Assembly (NCBI RefSeq): GCF_900129965.1 | Contig: NZ_FQXM01000015.1 | Location: 1-64,000, forward strand | Origin: Clostridium grantii DSM 8605 | GTDB taxonomy: Bacteria; Bacillota; Clostridia; Clostridiales; Clostridiaceae | Direction of reading: 5' to 3' | Length of the DNA: 64,000 bases | Part shown: positions 34,104 through 43,386 of the stretch, piece after piece | Layout of the letters: each line of letters opens with the position of its first letter | Position numbering within the stretch: the stretch's first letter is position 1 | The notes under the pieces: generated by a model | Database searches by the model: none | Told to the model about the DNA's origin: nothing | What the model saw: only the letters and a program-made list of their open reading frames with translations | Position numbers and translations under genes: made by a program

Positions 34104-36467
34104 ATGGGCAATATTAATGAAGTAATAAAAATATCTGTGAGGCATTTAGTAGAATTTGTCCTTAAGTCAGGAGATTTAACATCTACATTTATAGGAAGTG
34201 GTAGAATGGTTGAGGGCACAAAAGCTCATCAACGTATACAAAAGGCGGCAGGAGATAATTATAATGCAGAGGTGCATTTAAAATATATTTTACAAAAAGA
34301 AGATACTACTATTGAAGTAAGTGGACGAGCAGATGGAATCATAAAAGAAGAAAATGAAGTTATAATTGATGAAATAAAAACCACTACAAAAGTATTAGAC
34401 TTTTTAGAAGAAGATTACAATATAAAACATTGGGCACAAGCAAAATGTTATGGTTTTTTTTATGCTACTGAAAACCAGTTAGAAAATATAAGTATTCAAT
34501 TAACATACTATAATATAGATTCAAGAGACATAAAAAGATTTAAAAAAGAATATACATTGAAGGAGCTACAAGAAGAATTTTTTTTCTTATTAAATTCTTA
34601 TATGGAATGGGCTAAAGAGCTTAAACAATGGATAAAAGTAAGAGATGAGTCTATAAGTGAACTCAACTTTCCATTTCCTGAATTTAGAGAAGGACAAAGG
34701 AAATTATCTGTAGCTACCTATAAAACAATAGAAGAGGGGGAAATACTTTTTGCTCAAGCTCCAACGGGTATAGGGAAAACTTTAGCCACGGTATTCCCAA
34801 CGGTAAAAGCTTTAGAAAAAGGATTTACTTCAAAAATAATGTACCTTACAGCAAAAACTATTACAAGAACAGCGGCAGAAAAAGCTTTTGAGCTATTAAA
34901 AGAAAATGGGCTTAGATTTAAAACTTTAACTATAACAGCAAAAGAAAAGATATGCTTTAAGGAAGAGGTAAATTGTGATCCAGAGGTATGTAAATATGCT
35001 AAAGGTCATTTTGATAGAGTAAATGCAGCTATATTCGAAATTTTTCAAGAAGAAAATTTATCAAGAGATAATATTGAAAAATATTCAGAAAAACATTGTG
35101 TATGTCCATTTGAATTCTCTTTAGATTTAGCTTTTTGGGCGGATGGAATAATATGCGACTATAATTATGTTTTTGATCCAAGAGTTCATTTAAAAAGACT
35201 ATTTGGAGATGAAGGTACGGATTATGTTTTTCTAGTAGATGAAGCTCATAATTTAGTAGATAGAGCTAGAGAAATGTTTTCAGCAGAAATTTTTAAAAAG
35301 GATGTACTAGAATTAAAAAAAGCTTGCAAGGATAGTGCTAAAGAATTATCAAGTATAGTTAGTAAGATTAATAGCTTTTTTGTTCAATTAAGAAAAGAAT
35401 GTGAAGAAAAAGATAAATTTATTATAAAAGAGGAAGTTCCGAAAGAATTAACAGCTTTATTAATTAAGTTTACAAACAAAGCTGAAAAATGGCTTATGGA
35501 ACATATTAATTCTTCAGAGGAAGTAAAAGAAATAATACTTCAATTTTATTTTAATGCACTTACATTTTTAAGAACAATAGATTCTTATGATGAAAAATAT
35601 ATAACTTATGGTGAATCCTTAGAAGATAATAATGTTAGATTGAAATTATATTGTTTAGATCCATCTACTCAGTTAAAAGAAGCACTAAAAAGAGGAAAAT
35701 CAGCTGTATTATTCTCAGCTACCTTATCACCTATGGATTATTTTATTGATTTATTAGGTGGACAGGAGACTTCTTACCGAATTAGATTAAAATCATTTTT
35801 TGAAAAACAAAATTTAGGCTTATTAGTAGATGGAAAAACCTCTACAAAATATAGGTTAAGGGATTATTCCTATGAAAAAATTGCGGATATGATTAATACA
35901 ATAGTTAAGGCCAACACAGGCAATTATTTAGTATTTTTCCCTTCTTATAAATATATGGACAATGTATTTTTAAGTTTTAAACAAAGATACAATAACATAA
36001 AAGTCATATGTCAAAGTGTGGGTATGAGTGAAGAGGATAGAGAAAAATTCCTTAAAAAATTTAAAGCTGATGAAGATAAAAGCTTAGTTGCTTTTGCAGT
36101 TATGGGAGGAATTTTTGGAGAAGGAATAGACTTAGTAGGTAATAGATTATCTGGGGCTATCATAGTAGGAGTAGGACTTCCTCAAATTTGTTTTGAGAGA
36201 GATATTATAAAAGATTATTTTAATAAAAAAAACGGAATGGGCTTTGATTATGCTTATGTGTATCCTGGTATGAACAAGGTGATGCAAGCTGTAGGTAGAG
36301 TAATAAGAACAGAAAAGGACAAAGGCATAGCTTTATTAATAGATGATAGATTTCTTAGTAATAAATATCTTAATTTATATCCATATGAATGGAGTCATTA
36401 CGAAAAAGTAGATAATATGTTGAATTTACAAGAAAAATTAAAAAATTTCTGGCAAAAGCTTGACTAA
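34104..36467 (+). CDS. PD-(D/E)XK nuclease-XPD/DinG-type helicase fusion
   Basis: 787 residues. The N-terminal 180 residues match a RecB/Cas4-like nuclease: H42 in the first helix, D77 (SGRADG), D89-E90 with K92 (IDEIKTT) and Q112 in the QxxxY motif (QAKCYG). A superfamily 2 helicase of the XPD/DinG type follows. It shows Walker A PTGIGKT (to 226), iron-sulfur ligand candidates C284, C291, C296 and C332 or C334, DEAH at 379-382, and the C-terminal GEGIDL and VGRVIRTEKDKG motifs. Likely DNA repair. All key residues look intact. Confidence 0.9.
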   Translation: MGNINEVIKISVRHLVEFVLKSGDLTSTFIGSGRMVEGTKAHQRIQKAAGDNYNAEVHLKYILQKEDTTIEVSGRADGIIKEENEVIIDEIKTTTKVLDFLEEDYNIKHWAQAKCYGFFYATENQLENISIQLTYYNIDSRDIKRFKKEYTLKELQEEFFFLLNSYMEWAKELKQWIKVRDESISELNFPFPEFREGQRKLSVATYKTIEEGEILFAQAPTGIGKTLATVFPTVKALEKGFTSKIMYLTAKTITRTAAEKAFELLKENGLRFKTLTITAKEKICFKEEVNCDPEVCKYAKGHFDRVNAAIFEIFQEENLSRDNIEKYSEKHCVCPFEFSLDLAFWADGIICDYNYVFDPRVHLKRLFGDEGTDYVFLVDEAHNLVDRAREMFSAEIFKKDVLELKKACKDSAKELSSIVSKINSFFVQLRKECEEKDKFIIKEEVPKELTALLIKFTNKAEKWLMEHINSSEEVKEIILQFYFNALTFLRTIDSYDEKYITYGESLEDNNVRLKLYCLDPSTQLKEALKRGKSAVLFSATLSPMDYFIDLLGGQETSYRIRLKSFFEKQNLGLLVDGKTSTKYRLRDYSYEKIADMINTIVKANTGNYLVFFPSYKYMDNVFLSFKQRYNNIKVICQSVGMSEEDREKFLKKFKADEDKSLVAFAVMGGIFGEGIDLVGNRLSGAIIVGVGLPQICFERDIIKDYFNKKNGMGFDYAYVYPGMNKVMQAVGRVIRTEKDKGIALLIDDRFLSNKYLNLYPYEWSHYEKVDNMLNLQEKLKNFWQKLD

Positions 36468-36550
36468 CGAACAAATGTTCTATATAATAAAAATATAGAC
36501 ATTGGAGAGAAAAAGATTTTGAATTATGCTTTATGAGAAGGAGCAGGAAT

Positions 36551-36832
36551 ATGATAAATGAAAGAAATTTAATTGTAAGGGTAAATTATTCTATTATTGA
36601 TGCTAATAGGGAAAACATACAAAAAAAAGCTCACATCATAAAAGCAGGTATAGAAAACTCAAGAAAATATTTAATAGGTGGAGGGTACTGTAATAAATAC
36701 GGTGGATCCTTTACTTTTAAGGCAAAAGACATACAAGAAGCTAAATTTATAGCAGACAATAATAGATTTGCAGAAAATAAAATGTACAGATATGAAATGC
36801 TTATAATGGACGAAAGAACTTTAATAGCATAA
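36551..36832 (+). CDS. Small conserved-looking protein of unknown function
   Basis: 93 residues from the ATG at 36551, seven bases after AGAAGGAG; the ATG at 36533 lacks a ribosome site. No membrane helix or signal peptide. The sequence alternates charged and hydrophobic residues and contains GGGYCNKYGGSFTFKAKD, then DERTLIA at the end, suggesting a compact alpha/beta fold. I do not recognise the family. It stands alone between the helicase and cinA. Confidence 0.65.
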   Translation: MINERNLIVRVNYSIIDANRENIQKKAHIIKAGIENSRKYLIGGGYCNKYGGSFTFKAKDIQEAKFIADNNRFAENKMYRYEMLIMDERTLIA

Positions 36833-36951
36833 AATTGAATAAATTTTTATATAAAATAGAAAAATATTAACAATGGATTAGATAATGAATCTGTTGTTTT
36901 TTTCTTTATTTGGTATAATTGATATATATAATTAGAATGGAGTGAAGTTAA

Positions 36952-38184
36952 ATGAAGGCAGAAATTTTAGCAGTGGGAACTGAGTTATTATTAGGGAATA
37001 TTGCAAATACAAATGCTCAGTTTTTAAGTGAGAGATTAGCGGATTTAGGTTTTGATGTTTATAGACATACAGTGGTGGGAGATAATGGAGAAAGATTAAA
37101 GAAGGCATTTGAAGAAGCTTTTTCAAGAGTAGATTTAATTATTACCACAGGAGGGCTTGGACCTACAAAGGATGATTTAACAAAGGAGATTGCTTTTGAA
37201 TTTTTTAATAAGAAATCGGTAGTACATAAAGAAACTTTAGACAAAATAGAGGCATATTTCAAAAAAATGAATAGGCCTATGGTAGAAAGCAATAAGAAAC
37301 AAGCTTATTTCCCAGAGGATGTTACTATATTATGCAATGATTTTGGAACTGCGCCTGGTTGTGGAATTGAGGAAAATGGTAAGATATTAATAATGCTACC
37401 GGGACCTCCAAAAGAAATGAAACCAATGTTTGAGAATTATGGAATACCGTTCTTAGAAAAATTTAGTGATTGTGTTTTGACATCTAAGATCTTAAGAGTA
37501 ATGGGAGTAGGAGAAAGTAAAGCAGAAGAAATGATACATGATATTATAGATAATCAAACAAATCCTACTATAGCTCCTTATGCAAAAGAAGGAGAAATGA
37601 TTTTTAGAATTACAGCAAAAGCGGATACCAAGGAAGAAGGATACAAATTAATTGAACCTTTAGAAACAGAAATAAGAAATAGCCTAGGAATAGCTGTTTA
37701 TGCTGAAGGCGAAACTACATTAGAAAATGTAGTGGGGGAATTATTAGTTAAAAAGAATTTAACTATCTCATCAGCTGAATCTTGTACAGGTGGGCTGCTA
37801 GCTGGAACTTTAATTAATTACCCGGGAATTTCAGCAGTTTATAAAGAAGGAGCAATAACTTATACAAATGAGTCTAAAGTAGAAAGATTAGGGGTGTCAG
37901 AAGAAACCTTAAAAGAGCACGGCGCAGTAAGTAGAGAAACAGCAGAAGAAATGGCTAAAGGAGTTGCTTTAAGGTCTAACACAAATATAGGAATTTCAAC
38001 TACAGGAATTGCAGGACCAGGTGGAGGCACGAAAGAAAAACCAGTGGGCCTTGTGTATGTAGGGTTATATTTTAATGGAGAAGTTAAATCAAAAGAATTT
38101 CACTTAGTTGGAAGTAGGGAAAAGATTAGGATCACTACGGTGCTTAGGGCTTTGGAATGGATTAGAAGAGAAATTATTAAATAA
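36952..38184 (+). CDS. cinA: CinA-like competence/damage-inducible protein
   Basis: 410 residues. The N-terminal MoCF-like domain (AEILAVGTELLLGN, TTGGLGPTKDD, LPGPPKEM) and the C-terminal NMN amidohydrolase domain (SSAESCTGGLLA, TTGIAGPGGGT) are both complete. Involved in pyridine nucleotide recycling, with ADP-ribose pyrophosphatase-like N-terminal activity in characterised members. TATAAT at 36914-36919 lies upstream with no clear -35. Confidence 0.94.
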   Translation: MKAEILAVGTELLLGNIANTNAQFLSERLADLGFDVYRHTVVGDNGERLKKAFEEAFSRVDLIITTGGLGPTKDDLTKEIAFEFFNKKSVVHKETLDKIEAYFKKMNRPMVESNKKQAYFPEDVTILCNDFGTAPGCGIEENGKILIMLPGPPKEMKPMFENYGIPFLEKFSDCVLTSKILRVMGVGESKAEEMIHDIIDNQTNPTIAPYAKEGEMIFRITAKADTKEEGYKLIEPLETEIRNSLGIAVYAEGETTLENVVGELLVKKNLTISSAESCTGGLLAGTLINYPGISAVYKEGAITYTNESKVERLGVSEETLKEHGAVSRETAEEMAKGVALRSNTNIGISTTGIAGPGGGTKEKPVGLVYVGLYFNGEVKSKEFHLVGSREKIRITTVLRALEWIRREIIK

Positions 38185-38204
38185 CCCCCAATTGGGGGTT
38201 ATTT
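38179..38204. terminator. Terminator hairpin between cinA and luxS
   Basis: Perfect palindrome AAATAACCCCC-AATT-GGGGGTTATTT that includes the cinA stop codon. It is symmetric and lies between convergent genes, though the following T run is short. Confidence 0.7.
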
Positions 38205-38210
38205 AAGTTC

Positions 38211-38663
38211 TTACTTATAAAACTCAGTACTAAATCCTTTTTCTAAAACATATTTAGCATATTCTTTTGCTCCAAATAAAGATAAATCTCTATAATTACC
38301 GCATTGTAAATCATTAGCGGCAGGAACTTCTTCAGCTGTTAGAACTTGATTTAAAGCGGCTTCTAAAGCAACTTTAACCTCTTCAGCAGCTACATCACCC
38401 CAAACAATAGTATAGAATCCGGTTCTGCAACCCATTGGAGAGATATCTATAATATTATCTAAATGTTCTCTTAAATATCCAGCTAATAAATGTTCTAAAG
38501 CATGCAGAGCAGCTGTTGGCATAGCTTCTGCATTTGGTTGCAGGAATCTTAAATCAAACTTTGTAACTTTATCACCGTGAGCTCCATCTAAAACACAGCA
38601 CTTTCTAACATAAGGAGCCACAACTCTTCTATGGTCTAATTGAAAACTTTCAACTTCTGGCAT
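38211..38663 (-). CDS. luxS: S-ribosylhomocysteine lyase
   Basis: Splits S-ribosylhomocysteine to homocysteine and the AI-2 precursor. 150 residues; zinc ligands H54, H58 (HALEH) and C121 (QCGNY), catalytic C79 (MGCRTGF). Strong AAGGAGG ribosome site. It lies beside metF and metH, which use the homocysteine it releases. No Pfs nucleosidase gene is in the window. A promoter-like TTGAAT-n17-GATAAT is at 38714-38742. Confidence 0.97.
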   Translation of the reverse strand: MPEVESFQLDHRRVVAPYVRKCCVLDGAHGDKVTKFDLRFLQPNAEAMPTAALHALEHLLAGYLREHLDNIIDISPMGCRTGFYTIVWGDVAAEEVKVALEAALNQVLTAEEVPAANDLQCGNYRDLSLFGAKEYAKYVLEKGFSTEFYK

Positions 38664-38713
38664 GATAAAACCTCCTTTTTAATTGTATGACACATATATT
38701 TAATAGTATCATA

Positions 38714-38742
38714 ATTATCACATATTACTTAATTACATTCAA
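38714..38742 (-). promoter_or_regulatory. Likely luxS promoter
   Basis: Minus-strand TTGAAT (38742-38737), 17 bases, GATAAT (38719-38714), about 50 bases before the start codon. Confidence 0.5.
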
Positions 38743-38768
38743 CAACTAACATTCTTTATAAAATAAAT

Positions 38769-39659
38769 CTAATAAATGTTATTAATAGAATTAACCACGG
38801 AAGAAATATTCCTAACAATTTGTTTTGCAATTTCAGGTTTATTCATGGTGTATATATGAATGCCATCTACTCCATTTGCTAATAAATCAATGATTTGTTC
38901 TGTAGCATAAGCTATTCCCGCATCTTGTAAGGCTTGTGGACTATCGCCGAATTTATTTATTATATTTTCATATCTTTTGGGCAATTTTGCTCCACAAAGA
39001 GATATTATTTTATTTATTTGAGCTTTATTAGTTATAGGCATAATACCAGCTTGAAGAGGTGTATTTATACCTTTTTCTTTTAAATGATCATTGAGCTGGT
39101 AAAAGTATTTATTTTCAAAGAAAAGTTGAGAAATTAAAAAATCTGTTCCTAGATTAATTTTATACTGAAGGTTTTCCCAATCAGATTCTTTTGTAGGCGA
39201 ATCTAAATGACCTTCTGGGTAGCAAGCTGCAGCAACACAAAAATCCCCTTTAGATTTAACATAAGATATTAAATCTGAGGAATAATTAAATTCAATAGGA
39301 TTAGGAATAGAAAAAACAACATCATGAGGAATATCACCTCTTAGTGCTAAAACATTATTAATATTATTTTCTTGTAAATTAAATAGAATTTCATCAATCT
39401 CATTTTTACATGAACTAATACAAGTTAAATGAGCTAAGGAATCTATATTGTATTTGTTTTTTATAATGGATGAAATTTCTACAGTTTTGTTTTTACTAGT
39501 GCCACCAGCCCCATAGGTTACACTAATATAATCAGGATGTAGATGAGCTAAAGCATCTACAGTGTTGTAAACTGTATTTAGTGAGGAAGTTTCCTTTGGC
39601 GGAAATATCTCAAAGGAAATAACAGTGTTCTTCTCTTTAAATTTTTCATTAATACCCAT
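38769..39659 (-). CDS. metF: Methylenetetrahydrofolate reductase
   Basis: Reduces 5,10-methylene-THF to 5-methyl-THF for methionine synthesis. 296-residue flavin TIM barrel with SFEIFPPKE at the start, SVTYGAGG, HLTCISS, ALRGDIP and the late QAGIMPITNKAQI segment. An AAGGGGGCG ribosome site follows the riboswitch terminator. Regulated by the SAM-I riboswitch at 39730-39832, so expressed when S-adenosylmethionine is low. Confidence 0.95.
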   Translation of the reverse strand: MGINEKFKEKNTVISFEIFPPKETSSLNTVYNTVDALAHLHPDYISVTYGAGGTSKNKTVEISSIIKNKYNIDSLAHLTCISSCKNEIDEILFNLQENNINNVLALRGDIPHDVVFSIPNPIEFNYSSDLISYVKSKGDFCVAAACYPEGHLDSPTKESDWENLQYKINLGTDFLISQLFFENKYFYQLNDHLKEKGINTPLQAGIMPITNKAQINKIISLCGAKLPKRYENIINKFGDSPQALQDAGIAYATEQIIDLLANGVDGIHIYTMNKPEIAKQIVRNISSVVNSINNIY

Positions 39660-39675
39660 AAAGCGCCCCCTTAAA

Positions 39676-39707
39676 ATAAAAAAACTGCTTTCAATAAGAA
39701 AGCAGTT
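39676..39707 (-). terminator. SAM-controlled terminator of the metF leader
   Basis: On the minus strand AACTGCTTTC, loop TTATT and GAAAGCAGTT form a perfect 10-pair stem running into seven T residues. It is the expression platform of the upstream SAM-I aptamer. Confidence 0.9.
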
Positions 39708-39729
39708 ATAAACATATGAATGTCAATTT

Positions 39730-39832
39730 GCTCTTATCTTTCAGAATAAAATCTGCAGGATTTAACACCGGGCAATAAATTGCTGGTTGTCGGGCTTCAC
39801 AGGGCCAGTCCCTCCACCTCTCAGGATAAGAA
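39730..39832 (-). promoter_or_regulatory. SAM-I (S-box) riboswitch aptamer
   Basis: The minus strand carries the S-box core: CTTATC-CTGAGAGGTGGAGG followed by GACTGGCCC, then GAAGCCCGACAACC, and GATAAG closing the P1 helix (39733-39738 region). With the downstream terminator this is a complete SAM-off switch controlling metF. Confidence 0.95.
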
Positions 39833-39851
39833 ATATTAAATTATTGAATTA

Positions 39852-39880
39852 ATTCTAATACCTTATAAAGGAAATGTCAA
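39852..39880 (-). promoter_or_regulatory. Promoter of the metF riboswitch transcript
   Basis: Minus-strand TTGACA (39880-39875), 17-base spacer, TAGAAT (39857-39852). Transcription would begin near 39845, just before the aptamer. Confidence 0.8.
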
Positions 39881-39908
39881 TATAAAGTTTAATATGTCAA
39901 GATAATTA

Positions 39909-39937
39909 TTGCTTTATACGACATTTATATATATTAT
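39909..39937 (+). promoter_or_regulatory. Likely metH promoter
   Basis: TTGCTT (39909-39914), 17 bases, TATTAT (39932-39937), about 48 bases before the GTG start. It is back to back with the metF promoter, and no riboswitch is visible on this side. Confidence 0.55.
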
Positions 39938-39984
39938 ATAGTTTAAAGATAAACAGATATTTTTTATTAAAAGGGGGATTAATT

Positions 39985-42357
39985 GTGATTAAGAATTTAT
40001 TGGGGAAAGAATTTTTGGTTTTTGACGGCGCTATGGGTACTATGCTTCAAAGTAGAGGATTGGGTATAGGCGAAATGCCTGAATTATATAATATAGAAAA
40101 TAGGGAAGTAATTTTAGAGATACATAAAAAATATATAGAAGCAGGAGCAGATATTATTTCTGCAAATACTTTTGGGGCAAATGATTTAAAGATTAAGAAC
40201 ACAAAGTATACTGTTGAGGAAATTATAAAAGCAGGTGTAGAAATTGCAAGAGAAGCAGCAGGAGAAAAATATGTGGCTTTAGATATTGGATCTACGGGAA
40301 AATTATTACAACCTTATGGGGAACTGAGTTTTGAAGATGCTTATGATTTATTTAAAACTCAAATTATAGCTGGAAAAGAAGCAGGTTGTGACCTGATTTT
40401 AATAGAAACAATGACAGATATTTATGAAGCTAAAGCAGCTATCTTAGCAGCAAAAGAAAACTCAGATCTTCCAGTTTTTTGTACTATGACCTTTGAGGAG
40501 AATGGAAGAACTTTAACAGGAACAGATCCTTTGACTATGGTTGTTATCTTAGAATCCTTAGGAGTAGATGCTATTGGTATTAACTGTTCATTAGGACCAA
40601 AAGAAATTGCGCCTTTTGTAAAAACTATTTTAGAATATGCTTCAGTGCCAGTAATGGTGCAACCTAATGCAGGTCTTCCTAAAATAGTAGAAAATATAGC
40701 TAGCTATGATGTTATGCCAGAAGAATTTGCTTTAGAAATGAAGAAAGTAGCAGAAATGGGCGTAGCTATTCTAGGTGGATGTTGTGGAACAAATGAAAAC
40801 TATATTTTGGAGTTAAAAAAAGTTTTGAAAGAGGTAAAGTATAAAAAAACTAATCCCAAAAATTTTACTGCGGTATCTTCTAATTCAAAAACTGTTATTT
40901 TAGATGAAGGTATAAAATTGATAGGAGAAAGAATTAATCCTACAGGTAAGAAAAGATTTAAAGAAGCGTTAAGAAATAAAGATATTGGGTATATACTAGA
41001 TGAAGCTATGGCTCAAAGAGATATGGGAGCAGATATTTTAGATGTAAATGTGGGACTTCCAGAAATAGATGAAAAAGCAACAATGATTGAGTGTATAAAA
41101 GAAATTAGTGTGGTAGTAAATAATCCATTACAAATAGATAGTTCAGATAAAAATGTTATTGAAGCAGCCGTGAGGATTTATAATGGAAAACCTATAATTA
41201 ATTCTGTGAATGGCAAAGATGAAGTTATGGAAGAAATATTTCCTATTGTTAAAAAGTATGGAACAGCAGTTATTGGGTTAACTTTAGATGAAAGAGGTAT
41301 TCCTGAAACAGCTGAGGAAAGAGTTGAAATTGCTGAGAAAATAATTAATAAAGCCAAAGAATATGGTATTGAAAGAAAAAATATTATTATTGATTGTTTG
41401 GTCTTAACAGCTTCTGCGCAACAAAATCAAGTAATGGAGACATTAAAGGCTATTAGATTAATTAAAGAAAAATTTAATGTTAAAACTACTCTAGGTGTTA
41501 GTAATATTTCCTTTGGATTACCTGAGAGAGAATTATTAAATAAAACATTTTTAACCATGGCATTTACTATGGGATTGGATGCACCTATTATTAATCCTAA
41601 GTCTGAGGAAATTATGAGCACAATAAAAGCTTATAAAGTTTTAAATAATGAAGATAAAGATTCTAAAGATTATATATTATATGCAAGCAAGAAGAATGAA
41701 GAGAAAAATGAAAATATTATTAAGGAAGTTGTAAAGCCTAAACATAGTTTAAAAGAAATAGTTATTAAAGGATTGAAAGAAGAAGCGTTCAAAGCAACAA
41801 AAGAACTTCTTATTACTGAAAATTCAATGGATATAATCAATAAACAGCTTATACCAGCACTGGATCATGTTGGAGAAGAGTTTGATAAAGGGACTTTATT
41901 TTTACCAAGTTTAATTCAATCTGCTGAAACTGTTAAAGTTGCCTTTAATATTATAAAAGAAGAACTTGAAGCAAAGGGAGAAGAAAAAGTTAATAAAGGC
42001 AAGGTTGTATTAGCTACTGTCAAAGGAGATATTCATGATATAGGTAAAAATATCGTGAAGGTGTTGTTGGAAAATTATGGATTTGAGGTTATAGATTTAG
42101 GCAAGGATGTGCCACCACAAAAAATTGTAGATGCAATTAAAGAGCATAGTATAAAATTAGTTGGGTTAAGTGCATTAATGACTACAACGGTTGTAAGTAT
42201 GCAAAAAACAATAAAATTAATAAGAGAAAACAACTTACCTTGCAAAGTGCTTGTAGGGGGAGCGGTATTAAACCAAGAATATGCAGATATGATAGGTGCG
42301 GATTACTATGCAAAGGATGCTAGAGAAACGGTTAAAATAGCACAACAACTATTATAG
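39985..42357 (+). CDS. metH: Cobalamin-dependent methionine synthase (lacking reactivation domain)
   Basis: Transfers the methyl group of methyl-THF to homocysteine through B12. 790 residues, GTG start after AAGGGGG. Domains: homocysteine-binding barrel (about 1-290; zinc Cys in GINCSLGP and GGCCGTNE), pterin-binding barrel (about 305-560; GERINPTGKKRFKEA), and a B12-binding region (about 590-790) with DIHDIGKNIV, where H684 coordinates cobalt. The C-terminal AdoMet reactivation domain of longer MetH (about 1200 residues) is absent, as usual in clostridia, which use a separate protein. Confidence 0.95.
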   Translation: MIKNLLGKEFLVFDGAMGTMLQSRGLGIGEMPELYNIENREVILEIHKKYIEAGADIISANTFGANDLKIKNTKYTVEEIIKAGVEIAREAAGEKYVALDIGSTGKLLQPYGELSFEDAYDLFKTQIIAGKEAGCDLILIETMTDIYEAKAAILAAKENSDLPVFCTMTFEENGRTLTGTDPLTMVVILESLGVDAIGINCSLGPKEIAPFVKTILEYASVPVMVQPNAGLPKIVENIASYDVMPEEFALEMKKVAEMGVAILGGCCGTNENYILELKKVLKEVKYKKTNPKNFTAVSSNSKTVILDEGIKLIGERINPTGKKRFKEALRNKDIGYILDEAMAQRDMGADILDVNVGLPEIDEKATMIECIKEISVVVNNPLQIDSSDKNVIEAAVRIYNGKPIINSVNGKDEVMEEIFPIVKKYGTAVIGLTLDERGIPETAEERVEIAEKIINKAKEYGIERKNIIIDCLVLTASAQQNQVMETLKAIRLIKEKFNVKTTLGVSNISFGLPERELLNKTFLTMAFTMGLDAPIINPKSEEIMSTIKAYKVLNNEDKDSKDYILYASKKNEEKNENIIKEVVKPKHSLKEIVIKGLKEEAFKATKELLITENSMDIINKQLIPALDHVGEEFDKGTLFLPSLIQSAETVKVAFNIIKEELEAKGEEKVNKGKVVLATVKGDIHDIGKNIVKVLLENYGFEVIDLGKDVPPQKIVDAIKEHSIKLVGLSALMTTTVVSMQKTIKLIRENNLPCKVLVGGAVLNQEYADMIGADYYAKDARETVKIAQQLL

Positions 42358-42431
42358 TTTTGTGATATAATTAAAATAGGTATTATTATAATTTTATTAT
42401 ATTTTAATTTAAATTCAAAGAGGAGATAGTT

Positions 42432-43304
42432 ATGAAGACAGTTATTTTAGTAGATTCAAGTAGCGATTTACCAAGAAACTTTATTGAAGATAATAACTTA
42501 CCCCATGTAGGATTGATTTGCAATCTAGATCAAGAAAATCACATTGATGATTTTGGCAAAACTCTTACTTATAAGCATTTTTATAAGAGATTGAGGGAAG
42601 GTGCAATGCCTACTACATCTCAAGTGAACATTTTTACTTTTGAAGAAATTTTTAGAAAGCATGTTTTAAATAAAGAAGCAGTTATTTACTTAGCTTTTGA
42701 TTCTGCAATAAGTGGTACATATAATAGTGCTGTTATAGCAAGACAACATATTTTAGAAGAAATTCCGGAAGCAGATATTACTGTTATTGATACAAGATGT
42801 GCTAGTATAGGAGAAGGTTTAATAGTTTATAAAGCAAATGAAATGTTAAAGAATAATGCGTCAAAAGAAGAAATAGTTAATTGGGTGGAAGATAACAAAT
42901 TTAACGTTAGGCACTTTTTTGTGGTTGAAGATTTACAACATTTAAGAAGAGGTGGTAGAGTTTCGGCAACAAAAGCTGCTGTAGGAACACTTTTAAATGT
43001 TAAACCAATGCTTCATGTAAATAAAGCAGGAGAGCTTATTAATATTGCAAGCATTAGGGGAAGAAAAAAAGCTATTAAAGCTTTGGTTGAAAATTTTGAT
43101 AAAAACATGAATGATAAATCTTTAGATGTGATTGGGATAAGTCATGGAGATTGTTTAGAAGATGCAGTATTTTTACAAGGATTATTGGAAGAAAAATATG
43201 AATTTAAAGAAGTACTGATAAATCATGTGGGTCCAGTTATAGCATCACATACAGGGGCTGGAATGTTAGCACTTTGTTTTATTGGTAAAGAAAGAGAAGA
43301 ATAA
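42432..43304 (+). CDS. DegV-family fatty-acid-binding protein
   Basis: 290 residues. DegV proteins bind fatty acids; some serve as FakB partners of a fatty-acid kinase. Seen: DSSSDLPRNF at the start, the TSQVN segment, FDSAISGTYNSA, and GAGMLALCFIG at the end. AGAGGAGAT ribosome site. No FakA is adjacent. Its presence with a FabT/FabK-type operon in the same window fits uptake of exogenous fatty acids, but this is inference. Confidence 0.9.
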   Translation: MKTVILVDSSSDLPRNFIEDNNLPHVGLICNLDQENHIDDFGKTLTYKHFYKRLREGAMPTTSQVNIFTFEEIFRKHVLNKEAVIYLAFDSAISGTYNSAVIARQHILEEIPEADITVIDTRCASIGEGLIVYKANEMLKNNASKEEIVNWVEDNKFNVRHFFVVEDLQHLRRGGRVSATKAAVGTLLNVKPMLHVNKAGELINIASIRGRKKAIKALVENFDKNMNDKSLDVIGISHGDCLEDAVFLQGLLEEKYEFKEVLINHVGPVIASHTGAGMLALCFIGKEREE

Positions 43305-43312
43305 TATATAAG

Positions 43313-43360
43313 TTTTCCCATATAAAAAAAGCTTTTTATATGGGAAAAAGCTTTTTTTGC
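43313..43360 (+). terminator. Terminator of the degV-like gene
   Basis: A 16-pair stem (TTTTCCCATATAAAAA and its complement) with loop AAGC is followed by AG and then CTTTTTTTGC. Strong on the plus strand. Confidence 0.82.
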
Positions 43361-43368
43361 AGAAAAAA

Positions 43369-43386
43369 AGCTGGTAAAAACCAGCT
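43369..43386 (-). terminator. Terminator of the 42-residue membrane protein gene
   Basis: On the minus strand AGCTGG-TTTTTA-CCAGCT runs into seven T residues. The left arm contains the stop codon of the small gene (43385-43387), so stop and terminator are tightly joined. Confidence 0.8.

Noticed and set aside
34104..34700. Possible Cas4 gene as a sign of a CRISPR locus
   Set aside because: The RecB-like domain is fused to a helicase, lacks Cas4 Cys ligands, and no repeats or cas genes are near.
39841..39984. Search for a second riboswitch (B12 or SAM) before metH
   Set aside because: Only about 50 bases separate the likely promoter from the start codon, too short for such an element, and no core motif is visible.
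43313..43386. Adjacent A/T-rich hairpins considered as a small RNA or CRISPR-like repeat
   Set aside because: They are two separate terminators for convergent transcripts; no regularly spaced repeats or spacers are present.
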